DNA of 27,146 nucleotides from Akkermansiaceae bacterium UBA5020 (GTDB taxonomy: Bacteria; Verrucomicrobiota; Verrucomicrobiia; Verrucomicrobiales; DEV007): assembly GCA_002396885.1 (NCBI GenBank), contig DGXY01000011.1, forward strand, positions 11,474 through 38,619. Direction: 5' to 3'. The notes under the pieces were generated by a model that worked only from the letters and a program-made list of their open reading frames with translations, did not search any database and was not told the origin of the DNA. Made by a program: the position numbers and the translations under genes. Positions 1 through 8,449 of the stretch are shown here, piece after piece (within the stretch, counting starts at the first letter, position 1; every line of letters starts with the position of its first letter).

Positions 1-2
1 CG

Positions 3-1601
3 GTTTTTGCTGCGAATGGCGGACTCATCCCTCCTTCACCAAACGAGGTTCGTATCAGCCCTTTTGACAATGTCCTGGAAAAGGAGCCCAACAACACCAA
101 CGCCGAGTCGGCAACGGATTCCGGTTCCCTCCCTTTGGCCTTCAACGGCATCCTTCAGGCCGAGGGTGACGTGGACTTCTTCAAGTTCACCGCGAAAAAG
201 GATCAATCCTTCCAGTTCCGGGTTTTTGCCAACGCGATGGGATCCCCCGTGGACCCGGTCCTTACGGTCTACAACGAGAAGATGGGTTCCCTTGGCTCGA
301 GTGACGATGCCGATGGAACGAAGGATAGCCGGGTCGATTTCAAGGCTCCGGCTGATGGGGTCTACTTCGTGCGCATCAACGACATGCTTTCCCGCGGTGG
401 TGCGGATTACGTCTACCGTATCGAGACGATTTCTCCTCCGCCTACGATCGATGTGACCATGCCGGAAATGATCCGGAATGAGTTCCAGCACATGAAGCAG
501 TTCAACGTGCCTCAGGGTGGTTACTATGCGATGGTGGTGAACACGGCCCGCAAAGGGGTTTCGGGTGATTTGAAAATCGAGATGCCGGCGCTTCCGCCCG
601 GAGTGACCCTCGAAGCGGGGATGGTGGGCAAGAGCGTTTCCCAATTTCCCATTCTCCTCAAGGCCGCTCCCGATGCGCCGATGAGCGGTGGGCTTTACGA
701 TTTGGTTGTCAAGACCACTGAGGGTGCCACCCCGGTTTCCAGCAAGTTTGTCCAGACGCTGGATCTCGTCCGCGGGCCTCAGAACGGCGTGCCCTACTAC
801 ACGCGTACTTTTGACAAATTACCGGTTGCGGTCGCCGAGGCGGTTCCATTCTCCATCACGATCGATCAGCCCAAAGTTCCCATTGTCCGGAACGGCTCGA
901 TGAAGCTGAAAATCCGTGCCGTTCGCAAGGACGGATATGACAAGCGCATCACGGTTCGCTTTCCCTGGCTTCCTCCCGGGGTCTCGAGCCCAGCGACGAT
1001 GATCTTCGACGAAAAGGCCACCGAGATCGATTACGAACTCAACGCCAACGAGAACGCCGAGGTCAACAAGTGGGGTCTCACGGTCCTCGCGGAGTCTGAT
1101 GCGGGCAAGGGCGTGATGTACAATGCCTCCCCGTTCATCAGTCTCTCGGTGGAGGAGCCCTATGTGGGGGTGAAGTTGACGATGACTTCTGCCAAGCAGG
1201 GTGAAACCGTCGAGATGCTCGCCGAAGTCGAACACCTCCGTGAATTCAAGGGAGAGGGCGAAGTCCAACTCTTTGGTCTTCCCGCTCACTCCACGGCAGA
1301 GTCAAAGCTCCTCAAGCCCGGGGCGGAAACGCTTGCTTTCCCCATCGTTACCACGGAAAAAACTCCCGTAGGTCAGCACAAGGGGGTGTTTTGCACCGTC
1401 ACTTTGATGCATGATGGTGAGCCGATCGTGCACCGCCTCGCGATGGGTTCGGTCTTCCGGGTCGACCCCAAACCCAAAGAGGTGGCGGCGGCTCCGGCCC
1501 CCGCGGCAAAGTCGGCCGCGCCGGCTGAGAAGAAAGAGAAGCCTCTCTCCCGGTTGGAGCAGTTACGTCTCGAAGCTCAAAAAGGGAAGGCAGCTCCCTG
1601 A
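3..1601 (+). CDS. PPC-domain secreted protein, 5' truncated by window edge
   Basis: The frame is open from the left edge, so the true start lies outside the window; 532 residues are visible. The N-terminal visible part carries a bacterial pre-peptidase C-terminal (PPC) domain at about residues 20-140, with the typical EKEPNNTNAE opening, a DVDFFKFTAKKDQ strand and a GVYFVRIND strand. The rest looks like repeated beta-sandwich, Ig-like modules and ends in an Ala/Lys/Pro-rich low-complexity tail. PPC domains are non-catalytic modules of secreted proteins. The gene stops about 50 bases before a PSD1-type gene on the same strand, and PPC proteins of this kind commonly neighbour DUF1549/DUF1553 genes in Planctomycetes and Verrucomicrobia. 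A TTG at 135 is the first possible start inside the window, but it falls within the PPC domain and is not the real start. No enzymatic motif was seen; the function is unknown beyond being an extracytoplasmic partner. Confidence 0.85.
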   Translation, partial: VFAANGGLIPPSPNEVRISPFDNVLEKEPNNTNAESATDSGSLPLAFNGILQAEGDVDFFKFTAKKDQSFQFRVFANAMGSPVDPVLTVYNEKMGSLGSSDDADGTKDSRVDFKAPADGVYFVRINDMLSRGGADYVYRIETISPPPTIDVTMPEMIRNEFQHMKQFNVPQGGYYAMVVNTARKGVSGDLKIEMPALPPGVTLEAGMVGKSVSQFPILLKAAPDAPMSGGLYDLVVKTTEGATPVSSKFVQTLDLVRGPQNGVPYYTRTFDKLPVAVAEAVPFSITIDQPKVPIVRNGSMKLKIRAVRKDGYDKRITVRFPWLPPGVSSPATMIFDEKATEIDYELNANENAEVNKWGLTVLAESDAGKGVMYNASPFISLSVEEPYVGVKLTMTSAKQGETVEMLAEVEHLREFKGEGEVQLFGLPAHSTAESKLLKPGAETLAFPIVTTEKTPVGQHKGVFCTVTLMHDGEPIVHRLAMGSVFRVDPKPKEVAAAPAPAAKSAAPAEKKEKPLSRLEQLRLEAQKGKAAP

Positions 1602-1652
1602 TCCCATTCTTGAACTTCACCCATCCTCCGGGTGTCCCATACCTTCCACACC

Positions 1653-4475
1653 ATGAACGTCCGATCCCTCCTCTTTGGTTCGACAACCCTCCTCGCTGCC
1701 GTCGTGACGCACGGTCAGGAAATCAAGATCGACTTTGTCCGCGACATTCAGCCGATCCTCGAATTCCATTGCGTGGGCTGCCACAACGCCGACGAAGCGA
1801 AGGCTGAACTCCGCTTCGACAAGGCCTCACACTTTTTCGCAGGTGGCGAGGGAGGGCCGTCCCTCGTCAAGGGAAAGCCGGACGAGTCGCTCATGATCGA
1901 ACTGGTCACCTTGCCGGCAGATGACTCCGATGTGATGCCTCCGAAAGGTCGGCCGCTCAGCGAAGGGGAAGTTGCGAAATTGCGTCAGTGGATCACCGAA
2001 GGGGCGGTGTGGCCGGAGGAATTGACTCTCGTCGCCCGCAAGGAGGAGGACTTCAAAGGGGCGGAACCGTTGAAGGATCGCGGGAAGAAGCTGGTGAAGG
2101 TGGAGGCCTTCCCTCAGGACATCGTCCTCGAAAAGGCACGGGACAAGCAGTCGGTTGTCGTCATGGCCACATACGAAGACGACACAACCGTCGACGTCAC
2201 TCCGAATGCGACCTTTACCTTTGCGGATCCGTCGCTGGTTGGACTGAAGACCCGCAACAATTTCATTCCGAAGAAAGATGGGAGCACCGAACTCACCGTA
2301 AAGGTGGCTGACCAGACCGTGAAGATGCCCGTGACCGTCAAGGAATCGGCGGTGGATCGGCCGATCGACTTCCACCTCGACGTGATGCCGGTTTTCATGA
2401 GCGAGGGCTGCAACATCGGAGCCTGTCACGGTTCGGCCCGCGGGCAGGACGGATTCATGCTCTCGCTCTTCGGTTATGATCCCGAGGGTGACCACTATCG
2501 GCTCACCCGTGAAATGGCGGGCTACCGCATCAATCTCGCGATTCCGGAAGAGTCGCTTCTCATCGAGAAATCGATCGAGGCCGTGCCGCACACGGGGGGC
2601 AAACTCTTCGAGAAGGGCAGCGACGCCTACAAGACCATGGTCGAATGGGTGGCGAACGGCGCGACAAAGCGCCCCGCAGCCGAGGTGCCCAAGATCGTCT
2701 CCTTGTATCTCTATCCGCCGAAACTCGTTCTCGAGGGCGCCGGTGCGACCCAACAGCTCACGGTGCGCGGAAAATTCTCGGATGGCCATGATCGCGATGT
2801 GACGGATCTCGCGGTCTTCGTGACCAACAACGAACCCACCGCCGCGGTTACTCCGGGAGGACTCGTTACCGCTGGAAAGCGCGGTGAGGCTTTCATCATG
2901 GCCCGCTACGACACGCACACGGTCGGGATCCAGACCATCGTCATTCCTGAGAATCTCGAGTATACCCGGCCGAAGATGCCGGAGAACAACTACATCGACG
3001 GTCTCGTCCATGACAAGCTCCATAAGCTCCGCGTCATTCCTTCCGGGTTGTGCACGGACGAGGAGTTCCTGCGTCGCGTCTACATCGACATGGTGGGCCA
3101 GCTTCCGACGGTCCAAGAATACAATGCCTTCATGTCGGACAAGAATCCCGCGAAGCGGGGCAAGGTGATCGACGAACTCCTGCAGCGGAAGGAGTTCACC
3201 GAGATGTGGGTGATGAAATGGTCCGAGTTGCTCCAGATCCGGTCGAATCCGAATCTCGGCCTCGGTATCTCCTACAAGGCCGCCCTGCTTTATAACGCTT
3301 GGCTTCGCGACCAGATCGCGGCGAATCGTCCCTTCAACGAAATCGTGATCGACATGCTCTCGTCCGAGGGTGGCAGTTTCGCGACGCCGGCGACCAACTT
3401 CTACCAGGTGGAGCGCGACACGCTGAAGCTTTCCGAGAACGTGGCCCAGGTCTTCATGGGAATGCGTCTCCAGTGTGCCCAATGTCACAACCACCCCTTC
3501 GATCGCTGGACGATGGACGACTACTACAGTTGGGCGGCGTTCTTCGCGCAGATCGGCCGCAAGGAGGGGGTTGATCCCCGCGAGCAGATCGTCTACAACC
3601 GTGGCGGCGGCGAGGTGAAGCACCTTGTCGGCGGACGCAACATGCCGCCCAAGTTCCTCGGCGGTGAAACCCCCGATGTCGCCGGGAAAGATCGACGCGA
3701 AGTGGTGGCAAACTGGATGGCTTCGCCTCAGAACACTTACTTCTCGAAGAATATCTCGAATCTCGTCTGGTCGCACTTCTTCGGGGTTGGGATCATTGAT
3801 CCGGTCGACGATGTGCGCATCAGCAACCCGGCGTCGAATCCGGAATTGCTGGAGGCCCTTGCAATGAAATTTCAAGGGGAATACGAGTACGATTTCCGGG
3901 CCCTTGTCCGCGACATCTGCAACTCGACGACCTACCAGCGCACCACGAAGGCGAACCCCTCGAACGAGCACGATCTGAACAACTTTGCGAAGTCCCGCAT
4001 CCGGCGTCAGCGCGCCGAGGTGATGCTCGACACGCTCACTCAGGTGACGGAGACGAAGAACAAGTTCACCGGTCTGCCGCTCGGTTCGCGGGCCGTGCAG
4101 ATCGCCGATGGCAACACGACTGACTACTTCCTGACGACCTTCGGGCGCGCCACTCGTGAGACGGTTTGCTCGTGCGAGGTGAAAATGGACCCCAGCCTCT
4201 CGCAGGCGTTGCACCTCCTCAATGGTCCGGCCGTGACCCAGAAGGTGGAGGCCGGTGGCCTCGTGAAGCGTCTCCTCGCCGAAGGCAAGACACCCGAGCA
4301 GGTCATCGAGGAAATCTACGTCCGCAGTTTCAGTCGCAAGCCGACCACCGAAGAGACCAAGCAACTCATTGGGCAGGTCGCCAGCGTGGGTGAGGACAAG
4401 GCTCAGCGCGAGTTGGTGCTGAACGATGTTTTCTGGGCGGTGCTGAATTCGAAGGAATTCATGTTCAACCACTGA
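1653..4475 (+). CDS. PSCyt1/DUF1549/DUF1553 (PSD1-type) exported protein with three haem-like motifs and Ig-like domains
   Basis: The ATG at 1653 starts a clear signal peptide (MNVRSLLFGSTTLLAAVVTHG); a GTG at 1632 would add seven residues in front and is less likely. The protein is 940 aa. Order: PSCyt1-type cytochrome region with CVGCH at 40-44 and MPP near 95; an Ig-like region (about 145-230); a second cytochrome-like segment with CNIGACH at 253-259; a Big2-like region (about 345-432); DUF1549 (about 445-620) ending with CAQCH at 608-612; and DUF1553 (about 690-930). These families are abundant in Planctomycetes and Verrucomicrobia, are exported, and are often next to sulfatase or polysaccharide-degradation genes; their reaction is not established. 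The gene follows the PPC gene closely and is followed by a strong terminator. Haem binding is inferred from CxxCH motifs only. Confidence 0.92.
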   Translation: MNVRSLLFGSTTLLAAVVTHGQEIKIDFVRDIQPILEFHCVGCHNADEAKAELRFDKASHFFAGGEGGPSLVKGKPDESLMIELVTLPADDSDVMPPKGRPLSEGEVAKLRQWITEGAVWPEELTLVARKEEDFKGAEPLKDRGKKLVKVEAFPQDIVLEKARDKQSVVVMATYEDDTTVDVTPNATFTFADPSLVGLKTRNNFIPKKDGSTELTVKVADQTVKMPVTVKESAVDRPIDFHLDVMPVFMSEGCNIGACHGSARGQDGFMLSLFGYDPEGDHYRLTREMAGYRINLAIPEESLLIEKSIEAVPHTGGKLFEKGSDAYKTMVEWVANGATKRPAAEVPKIVSLYLYPPKLVLEGAGATQQLTVRGKFSDGHDRDVTDLAVFVTNNEPTAAVTPGGLVTAGKRGEAFIMARYDTHTVGIQTIVIPENLEYTRPKMPENNYIDGLVHDKLHKLRVIPSGLCTDEEFLRRVYIDMVGQLPTVQEYNAFMSDKNPAKRGKVIDELLQRKEFTEMWVMKWSELLQIRSNPNLGLGISYKAALLYNAWLRDQIAANRPFNEIVIDMLSSEGGSFATPATNFYQVERDTLKLSENVAQVFMGMRLQCAQCHNHPFDRWTMDDYYSWAAFFAQIGRKEGVDPREQIVYNRGGGEVKHLVGGRNMPPKFLGGETPDVAGKDRREVVANWMASPQNTYFSKNISNLVWSHFFGVGIIDPVDDVRISNPASNPELLEALAMKFQGEYEYDFRALVRDICNSTTYQRTTKANPSNEHDLNNFAKSRIRRQRAEVMLDTLTQVTETKNKFTGLPLGSRAVQIADGNTTDYFLTTFGRATRETVCSCEVKMDPSLSQALHLLNGPAVTQKVEAGGLVKRLLAEGKTPEQVIEEIYVRSFSRKPTTEETKQLIGQVASVGEDKAQRELVLNDVFWAVLNSKEFMFNH

Positions 4476-4507
4476 TCGCCGCTCGCGATTCCACTCTTTT
4501 GCCGAAG

Positions 4508-4532
4508 CGGCCCGGTCTCCCGGGCCGTTTTT
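4508..4532 (+). terminator. Intrinsic terminator between convergent genes
   Basis: A perfect 8-bp GC stem (CGGCCCGG / CCGGGCCG) with a TCTC loop is directly followed by TTTTT. It lies 33 bases after the PSD1-type gene and before the end of the convergent M14-type gene, so it would stop transcription of the plus-strand operon. Confidence 0.85.
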
Positions 4533-4577
4533 CGTGTGGGAGAAAGCTGGACGAACGTCGCGGGCCCGGGAATCTCC

Positions 4578-5345
4578 TCAAGCCTGGGCCTCCGCGACCG
4601 CTTCGAGGAAGGCCCGGTGGGCCGCGATGCGGAGAAGAAGGTCTGATTCGCTCGGAGTTTCAAAGGTGTAGCTCATCTCCGCGTATTTCAAAAAAAGCAG
4701 GATGGCCTCGGGGTATCCGCCACCCAGTTGCTCCTCGACGACTTGTTCGATTTCGGTGGTGCGGACGAGGAGTCCGTTCTCAAAATCCGATCCGTCGATG
4801 ACGATCGCGGAATCCCTGTGAAGATGGGTTTCGCAGGCGAGAAGGAGTTGGTCTCCCCTCGATTCGCGCCGGGTCAATTCATAGAGGTAGATGCCGGTCG
4901 CGTCGTAATCCTCGTGGAGGTTGACGGAAACATCGAAGCGGCGTCCGACGAGGGCTTGCTGCCACGCCGCGATCACGGGTTGGGAGGCGTCGGCGAAGGA
5001 GCGGTTGAGATCGATTCCCGATCCATCGCGGCGGGTGTTCTCGATCAGTCCCACTGGATTGAGGCAGGGAAAGATCGTGACAGGACATTCCCTCAGGATC
5101 GAGGGAGCGGAGGCGACCCATTCGAGCAGGGCCCAGACGGGGGCACATTCGTCGCCGTGGACCCCCGCGCTCACATAGAGACCGCCCGGCACTCCCGCCG
5201 CCGCGAAGGCATTCTCCACCTTCAGGACGGGGAGCTCCCCGACCTTGCAGATGGCCTCGCAGTGAAGTCCGGAGGCGAGGCAGGTCTCTTCCCAGCGACC
5301 GAGGAGGAGACGGTAATCGTGGCCCGAATGGGAAAGGGCGGACAT
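4578..5345 (-). CDS. M14-family (carboxypeptidase / aspartoacylase-like) zinc metallopeptidase
   Basis: From the ATG at 5345 the product is 255 aa. The M14 zinc-site pattern is complete: GVHGDE gives His63 and Glu66, NLHEDYDATG gives His144, and YTFET gives the catalytic Glu229. The substrate-binding NTRRDGSGIDLNRSF segment (about 103-117) is also present. The family removes C-terminal residues from peptides or deacylates small amides; close relatives include murein-peptide amidases and succinylglutamate desuccinylase-like enzymes. No signal peptide is visible, so the protein should be cytoplasmic. A GTG at 5363 would overlap the upstream hydrolase gene by 10 bp; the ATG at 5345 begins 8 bases after the hydrolase stop and is preferred. 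It is the last gene of a three-gene operon with an exported hydrolase and a membrane protein. The exact substrate cannot be read from the sequence. Confidence 0.88.
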   Translation of the reverse strand: MSALSHSGHDYRLLLGRWEETCLASGLHCEAICKVGELPVLKVENAFAAAGVPGGLYVSAGVHGDECAPVWALLEWVASAPSILRECPVTIFPCLNPVGLIENTRRDGSGIDLNRSFADASQPVIAAWQQALVGRRFDVSVNLHEDYDATGIYLYELTRRESRGDQLLLACETHLHRDSAIVIDGSDFENGLLVRTTEIEQVVEEQLGGGYPEAILLFLKYAEMSYTFETPSESDLLLRIAAHRAFLEAVAEAQA

Positions 5346-5353
5346 GAGGGCGA

Positions 5354-7330
5354 TTACTTCCACTGCTCGTCAAAAAATCCCGCCGCCGCGACGCGTCCCG
5401 GGGCGAAGGCGTCGGGATCACGGTCGAGACCGATCACGGCCCAGTCCGGCAGCTTGGGATTCTGCAGGGAGTTTGTCTTGTCGTGACCCTCGCGGAAGGT
5501 GAGCCCGCTGTTCAGCACGATGTAGCGACCGGGGTTGAGCGGATTCGGGAAAATCAGCACGGGGACGTGGGCATCGCGTGGGTATGCGGTGCCGCGGAGA
5601 ACGAAGGAATCTTCTTTCCAAACGACCGGGAGTTTCGAGGCGATCTCGGCGATCATTGGATTCGATTCGGGATCGCCCCAGAGAATGAGATTCGCCTCGC
5701 GCAGATCGTCCGCGTCGAGTTCGTCAGCTGCCTTTTCGGGAAGGTCGCCGCGCATCAAGGCTCGCCACCGGGAACGAAAATGATCGAGCTCGAAATCGAC
5801 CCAGCGGGCGACGCGGGGAGAGGCCGGAGCCTGATCGGGAGGCACTACGAGAAAGCGGCTCATGAAGGCATCGTCGATCGGGCCTTGCAGGCCCGGTCGC
5901 TTTGAACTCCGATCTGGCGAGCCCCACGACCAACTCCCTTCGCGACGCACGAAAGAAAGAGAATTCACGGCGAATCCCGGAGGTTTGGCGGTGATCGCTT
6001 GCCCGTCGATCGTTACGGTAGCTCCGGCGAGGTCGTGTTTCGGCCCGGGTGAGATTTCCAGTGCGGTGAGCCCCTCGGTCGAGAGTGTGAAGGCGCTTTT
6101 TTTGCGATCCCACTTCGCCTCCACTTTCGCGCTCTTCCAGTGGGACTCGAGTCCGGTGAGGTGGAGCCAGTCATACGCGCCATACCGCAGTGTGGGGGTT
6201 TGCCAACGGATCGTTTCAGCGGGAAGACCGCGTCCGTTTTTCCAGCATTCCCCCAGCCAGGTCCGGATCTCGGCGACGGCTTCGGGGGTGTATTTGTGTT
6301 CCGTCTCCGGGGCAACGACATGCCTCAGGGAGTGGCCGACCTTGGCCAGTTCACGCTCCATCAGATCGGCGGTGGCTTTTTGTTTGTCCTTCGCACCGGA
6401 ATACGCGAGGAGCGGACCGTTGAGGAAGTTTTTGAGGTAGCTCGGCACGTCGTAGATCTGCCAGAGGGTCTGTTCGTATTGAGGTGGATAGCGATCGGGC
6501 GTCAGCTTGTTGTATTCCTTGGTCTCGGCGAAGCCGGCCCCGGCATGCACGCCACAGAAGCGGTCGCGGTAGTGGGCCCCGAGGTGCCAGGCGCCGGCGC
6601 CGCCCATGGAGAAACCCGCGAGGACGACTCGATCAGGGTCAATGGGGTAGTCGGTCATCACTGCCGCGATCGCCTCGAAGACATCGATCTCGCCGGCATG
6701 TTTCCACCCCACGCAATGGCGTCCGAAGGGATGAAGCACGATCGCCTCGTTCTGGTCCTTGTAGAATCCGCCGAAAGCCTGGCTCTTCTTCCGGCATTGA
6801 TTGAGGAAGTGGAGATCCGTCGTCTTGTCCCCGCGTCCGTGCAGCCAGACGAGCAGCGGGACGGGCTTCGAGAGATCGAGCGACTCCGGTATCTCAAGAG
6901 CGAACGGCTGGTAGGAGTCGTCGATCGACGAGCGATAGCCGCGGATCACCAAGCCACGATCCTTGAGCCAAGGGAGTTCGTCCCCTTCGGCGAGTGCCTT
7001 GATCCGTTCATCGGCGAGATCGAGCAGTTCCGCAGCGAGGGGGAATTCCTTCTCCGAATAGAATTCCCCGTGCTTGAGGGCGAAATCGACCGCCTTCACC
7101 AGCGCCGCCACGTCGCCGACATGCCTGTTTTGATCAACTTCCCAGATCCGGTCGGTGAAGGTGGCGATCCGCTCGCCCAGGGTGCGGGCGAGTTCGGCGG
7201 GCAGGGGGAGGCCGTTCTCCGGTGGCAGGACGCGCGCGATCGGAGCGATCGGTTCGTCGGCGAAGATCAGCGGGGTGAACGCAATCAACAAGGCGGAGGC
7301 CGGGAGAAAGAAAGAAGGCCGAGATTTCAT
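5354..7330 (-). CDS. Exported alpha/beta-hydrolase (prolyl-oligopeptidase / esterase-like)
   Basis: 658 aa with an N-terminal signal peptide (about 1-24, ending IFADE). The central domain is an alpha/beta-hydrolase: WLHGRGD forms the oxyanion-side loop (about 162-168), GFSMGG is the nucleophile elbow with Ser241, Asp315 lies in SGAKDK, and His345 lies in PETEHKY, giving a complete triad. The first 120 residues are helical and the last 250 or so are an accessory, mainly beta region seen in secreted peptidase/esterase-like proteins of Planctomycetes and Verrucomicrobia. It probably cleaves an ester or peptide bond in the periplasm; the substrate is not evident. Its ATG shares one base with the stop of the upstream membrane-protein gene (TGATG), a sign of translational coupling. 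Confidence 0.9.
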   Translation of the reverse strand: MKSRPSFFLPASALLIAFTPLIFADEPIAPIARVLPPENGLPLPAELARTLGERIATFTDRIWEVDQNRHVGDVAALVKAVDFALKHGEFYSEKEFPLAAELLDLADERIKALAEGDELPWLKDRGLVIRGYRSSIDDSYQPFALEIPESLDLSKPVPLLVWLHGRGDKTTDLHFLNQCRKKSQAFGGFYKDQNEAIVLHPFGRHCVGWKHAGEIDVFEAIAAVMTDYPIDPDRVVLAGFSMGGAGAWHLGAHYRDRFCGVHAGAGFAETKEYNKLTPDRYPPQYEQTLWQIYDVPSYLKNFLNGPLLAYSGAKDKQKATADLMERELAKVGHSLRHVVAPETEHKYTPEAVAEIRTWLGECWKNGRGLPAETIRWQTPTLRYGAYDWLHLTGLESHWKSAKVEAKWDRKKSAFTLSTEGLTALEISPGPKHDLAGATVTIDGQAITAKPPGFAVNSLSFVRREGSWSWGSPDRSSKRPGLQGPIDDAFMSRFLVVPPDQAPASPRVARWVDFELDHFRSRWRALMRGDLPEKAADELDADDLREANLILWGDPESNPMIAEIASKLPVVWKEDSFVLRGTAYPRDAHVPVLIFPNPLNPGRYIVLNSGLTFREGHDKTNSLQNPKLPDWAVIGLDRDPDAFAPGRVAAAGFFDEQWK

Positions 7331-8313
7331 CAGAGGCGGTCCTCGGTGATAGGGTCGATCCAGGCGTGCACCTTGCCGCCGCGGAGGAGAGCCTTGTATT
7401 CCACCGGGAATCTCCCGAAGATCGTCGCCACGCTGAAGTGTACCGTGACCGTGTCGTAGGAGCCCGCGAGTTCGCCTCCAAACCTTTCCGAACCGTTCCA
7501 GATGAACGAGGTAGCCTCCTCGAGGGTGACGCCCGCGGCTTCTCCGCTGGTGAGGCTCGATTTCACTGGGGCGAAACGGGGATCCCCCGAGTCCCCAACC
7601 GGTGCGGCGGGGGCGGCGGCCTTTCCTGTCAAAGCCGCCAGCTTGGAAGGATCGGCGGCGATGATCTGGCGGGCGCGGACGCGTTTCGCCTCGACTTCCT
7701 TGGTTTTGGCTCCGACGAACTCATTGTAGCGGGCCTCGATCCGCTGTTTGAAATCCGTCTTGGCCACCGGGATCTGGGTGTTCATCGACGGATTCGCAAG
7801 TGAGGCGACCGTGAGCAGATCGCCTTCAAGGCGCATCGGTTTCAAGGGCGTGCCCGGAGCGACATTGCTCGAGCCGACGGCCTGGCCATTGATGACGAGT
7901 TGAAAGGGGATCGTCTCCGTCGCCGTCACCTCGGGCGGGTAGGCGTTGAACGGCACCCTGCGCCACTGGTCGACGATGGTCAGCAGGGGAAGGATCTCCG
8001 GCATCGGGTATTTCAGCTCGAGGGCCGCATCGAGCTCCGAGAGCGGTGGCGCGGCTGGCTTGGGAGATGGAGCGTTAGGGGCGGAAGGAGCGGGCTTCAG
8101 GGTGGACGCGGTCGTGGAGGTATCGGCCGGTTTCGGTTGCTCGAGTTTTGCCCTGGGAGATGCGGTCGCCCCGGTGATGACGGCGTTGTCATCCGTCATT
8201 GGGGCGGCACCGGTGAACCGTTCGACGAGCGGTCTCAGGTAGGGGTCATAGGCGAACCAGGCAGCCGCGAGAAGGCCGCAGACGATCAAGAGGGTGGCAA
8301 AAAAACCTTTCAT
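7330..8313 (-). CDS. Single-pass membrane-anchored protein of unknown function
   Basis: 327 aa. One hydrophobic segment at about residues 3-22 (FFATLLIVCGLLAAAWFAY) probably anchors the protein in the inner membrane. It is followed by an Ala/Pro/Lys/Thr-rich linker (about 35-95) and then a folded region (about 95-327) with a helical, charged stretch (KQRIEARYNEFVGAKTKEVE) and a C-terminal beta-rich part that includes an IWNGSERFGGELAGSYDTV segment. I do not recognise the family. It opens the minus-strand operon and is translationally coupled to the exported hydrolase gene. No Shine-Dalgarno sequence precedes the ATG; the leader is pyrimidine-rich (CTTCCCTTTACCCGC). It could be a scaffold or envelope-stress protein, but nothing in the sequence fixes this. 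Confidence 0.82.
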   Translation of the reverse strand: MKGFFATLLIVCGLLAAAWFAYDPYLRPLVERFTGAAPMTDDNAVITGATASPRAKLEQPKPADTSTTASTLKPAPSAPNAPSPKPAAPPLSELDAALELKYPMPEILPLLTIVDQWRRVPFNAYPPEVTATETIPFQLVINGQAVGSSNVAPGTPLKPMRLEGDLLTVASLANPSMNTQIPVAKTDFKQRIEARYNEFVGAKTKEVEAKRVRARQIIAADPSKLAALTGKAAAPAAPVGDSGDPRFAPVKSSLTSGEAAGVTLEEATSFIWNGSERFGGELAGSYDTVTVHFSVATIFGRFPVEYKALLRGGKVHAWIDPITEDRL

Positions 8314-8412
8314 GCGGGTAAAGGGAAGCGAGTGGAAGGGGATCCTCGAAACCTGCTATCTTTCCACCTTTCCGGGCTGCTTTGCAAGCTGCGCGGGGAC
8401 GCCACAAATCCG

Positions 8413-8440
8413 TTGACCTTGTCTCCTCCGGCCCTTGATT
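8413..8440 (+). promoter_or_regulatory. Possible sigma70-type promoter of fmt
   Basis: TTGACC at 8413 is followed after 16-17 bases by TTGATT/TGATTG. The -10-like hexamer is only about 10 bases from the fmt ATG at 8450, so a transcript from here would be leaderless or nearly so. The -10 match is weak. Confidence 0.35.
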
Positions 8441-8449
8441 GTCGGCCTC

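Noticed and set aside
1827..4472. An 881-codon open frame on the minus strand opposite the first PSD1 gene.
   Set aside because: It is an antisense shadow of a GC-rich gene: no domain, high His/Arg/Leu content, and the plus strand has clear signal peptide and haem motifs.
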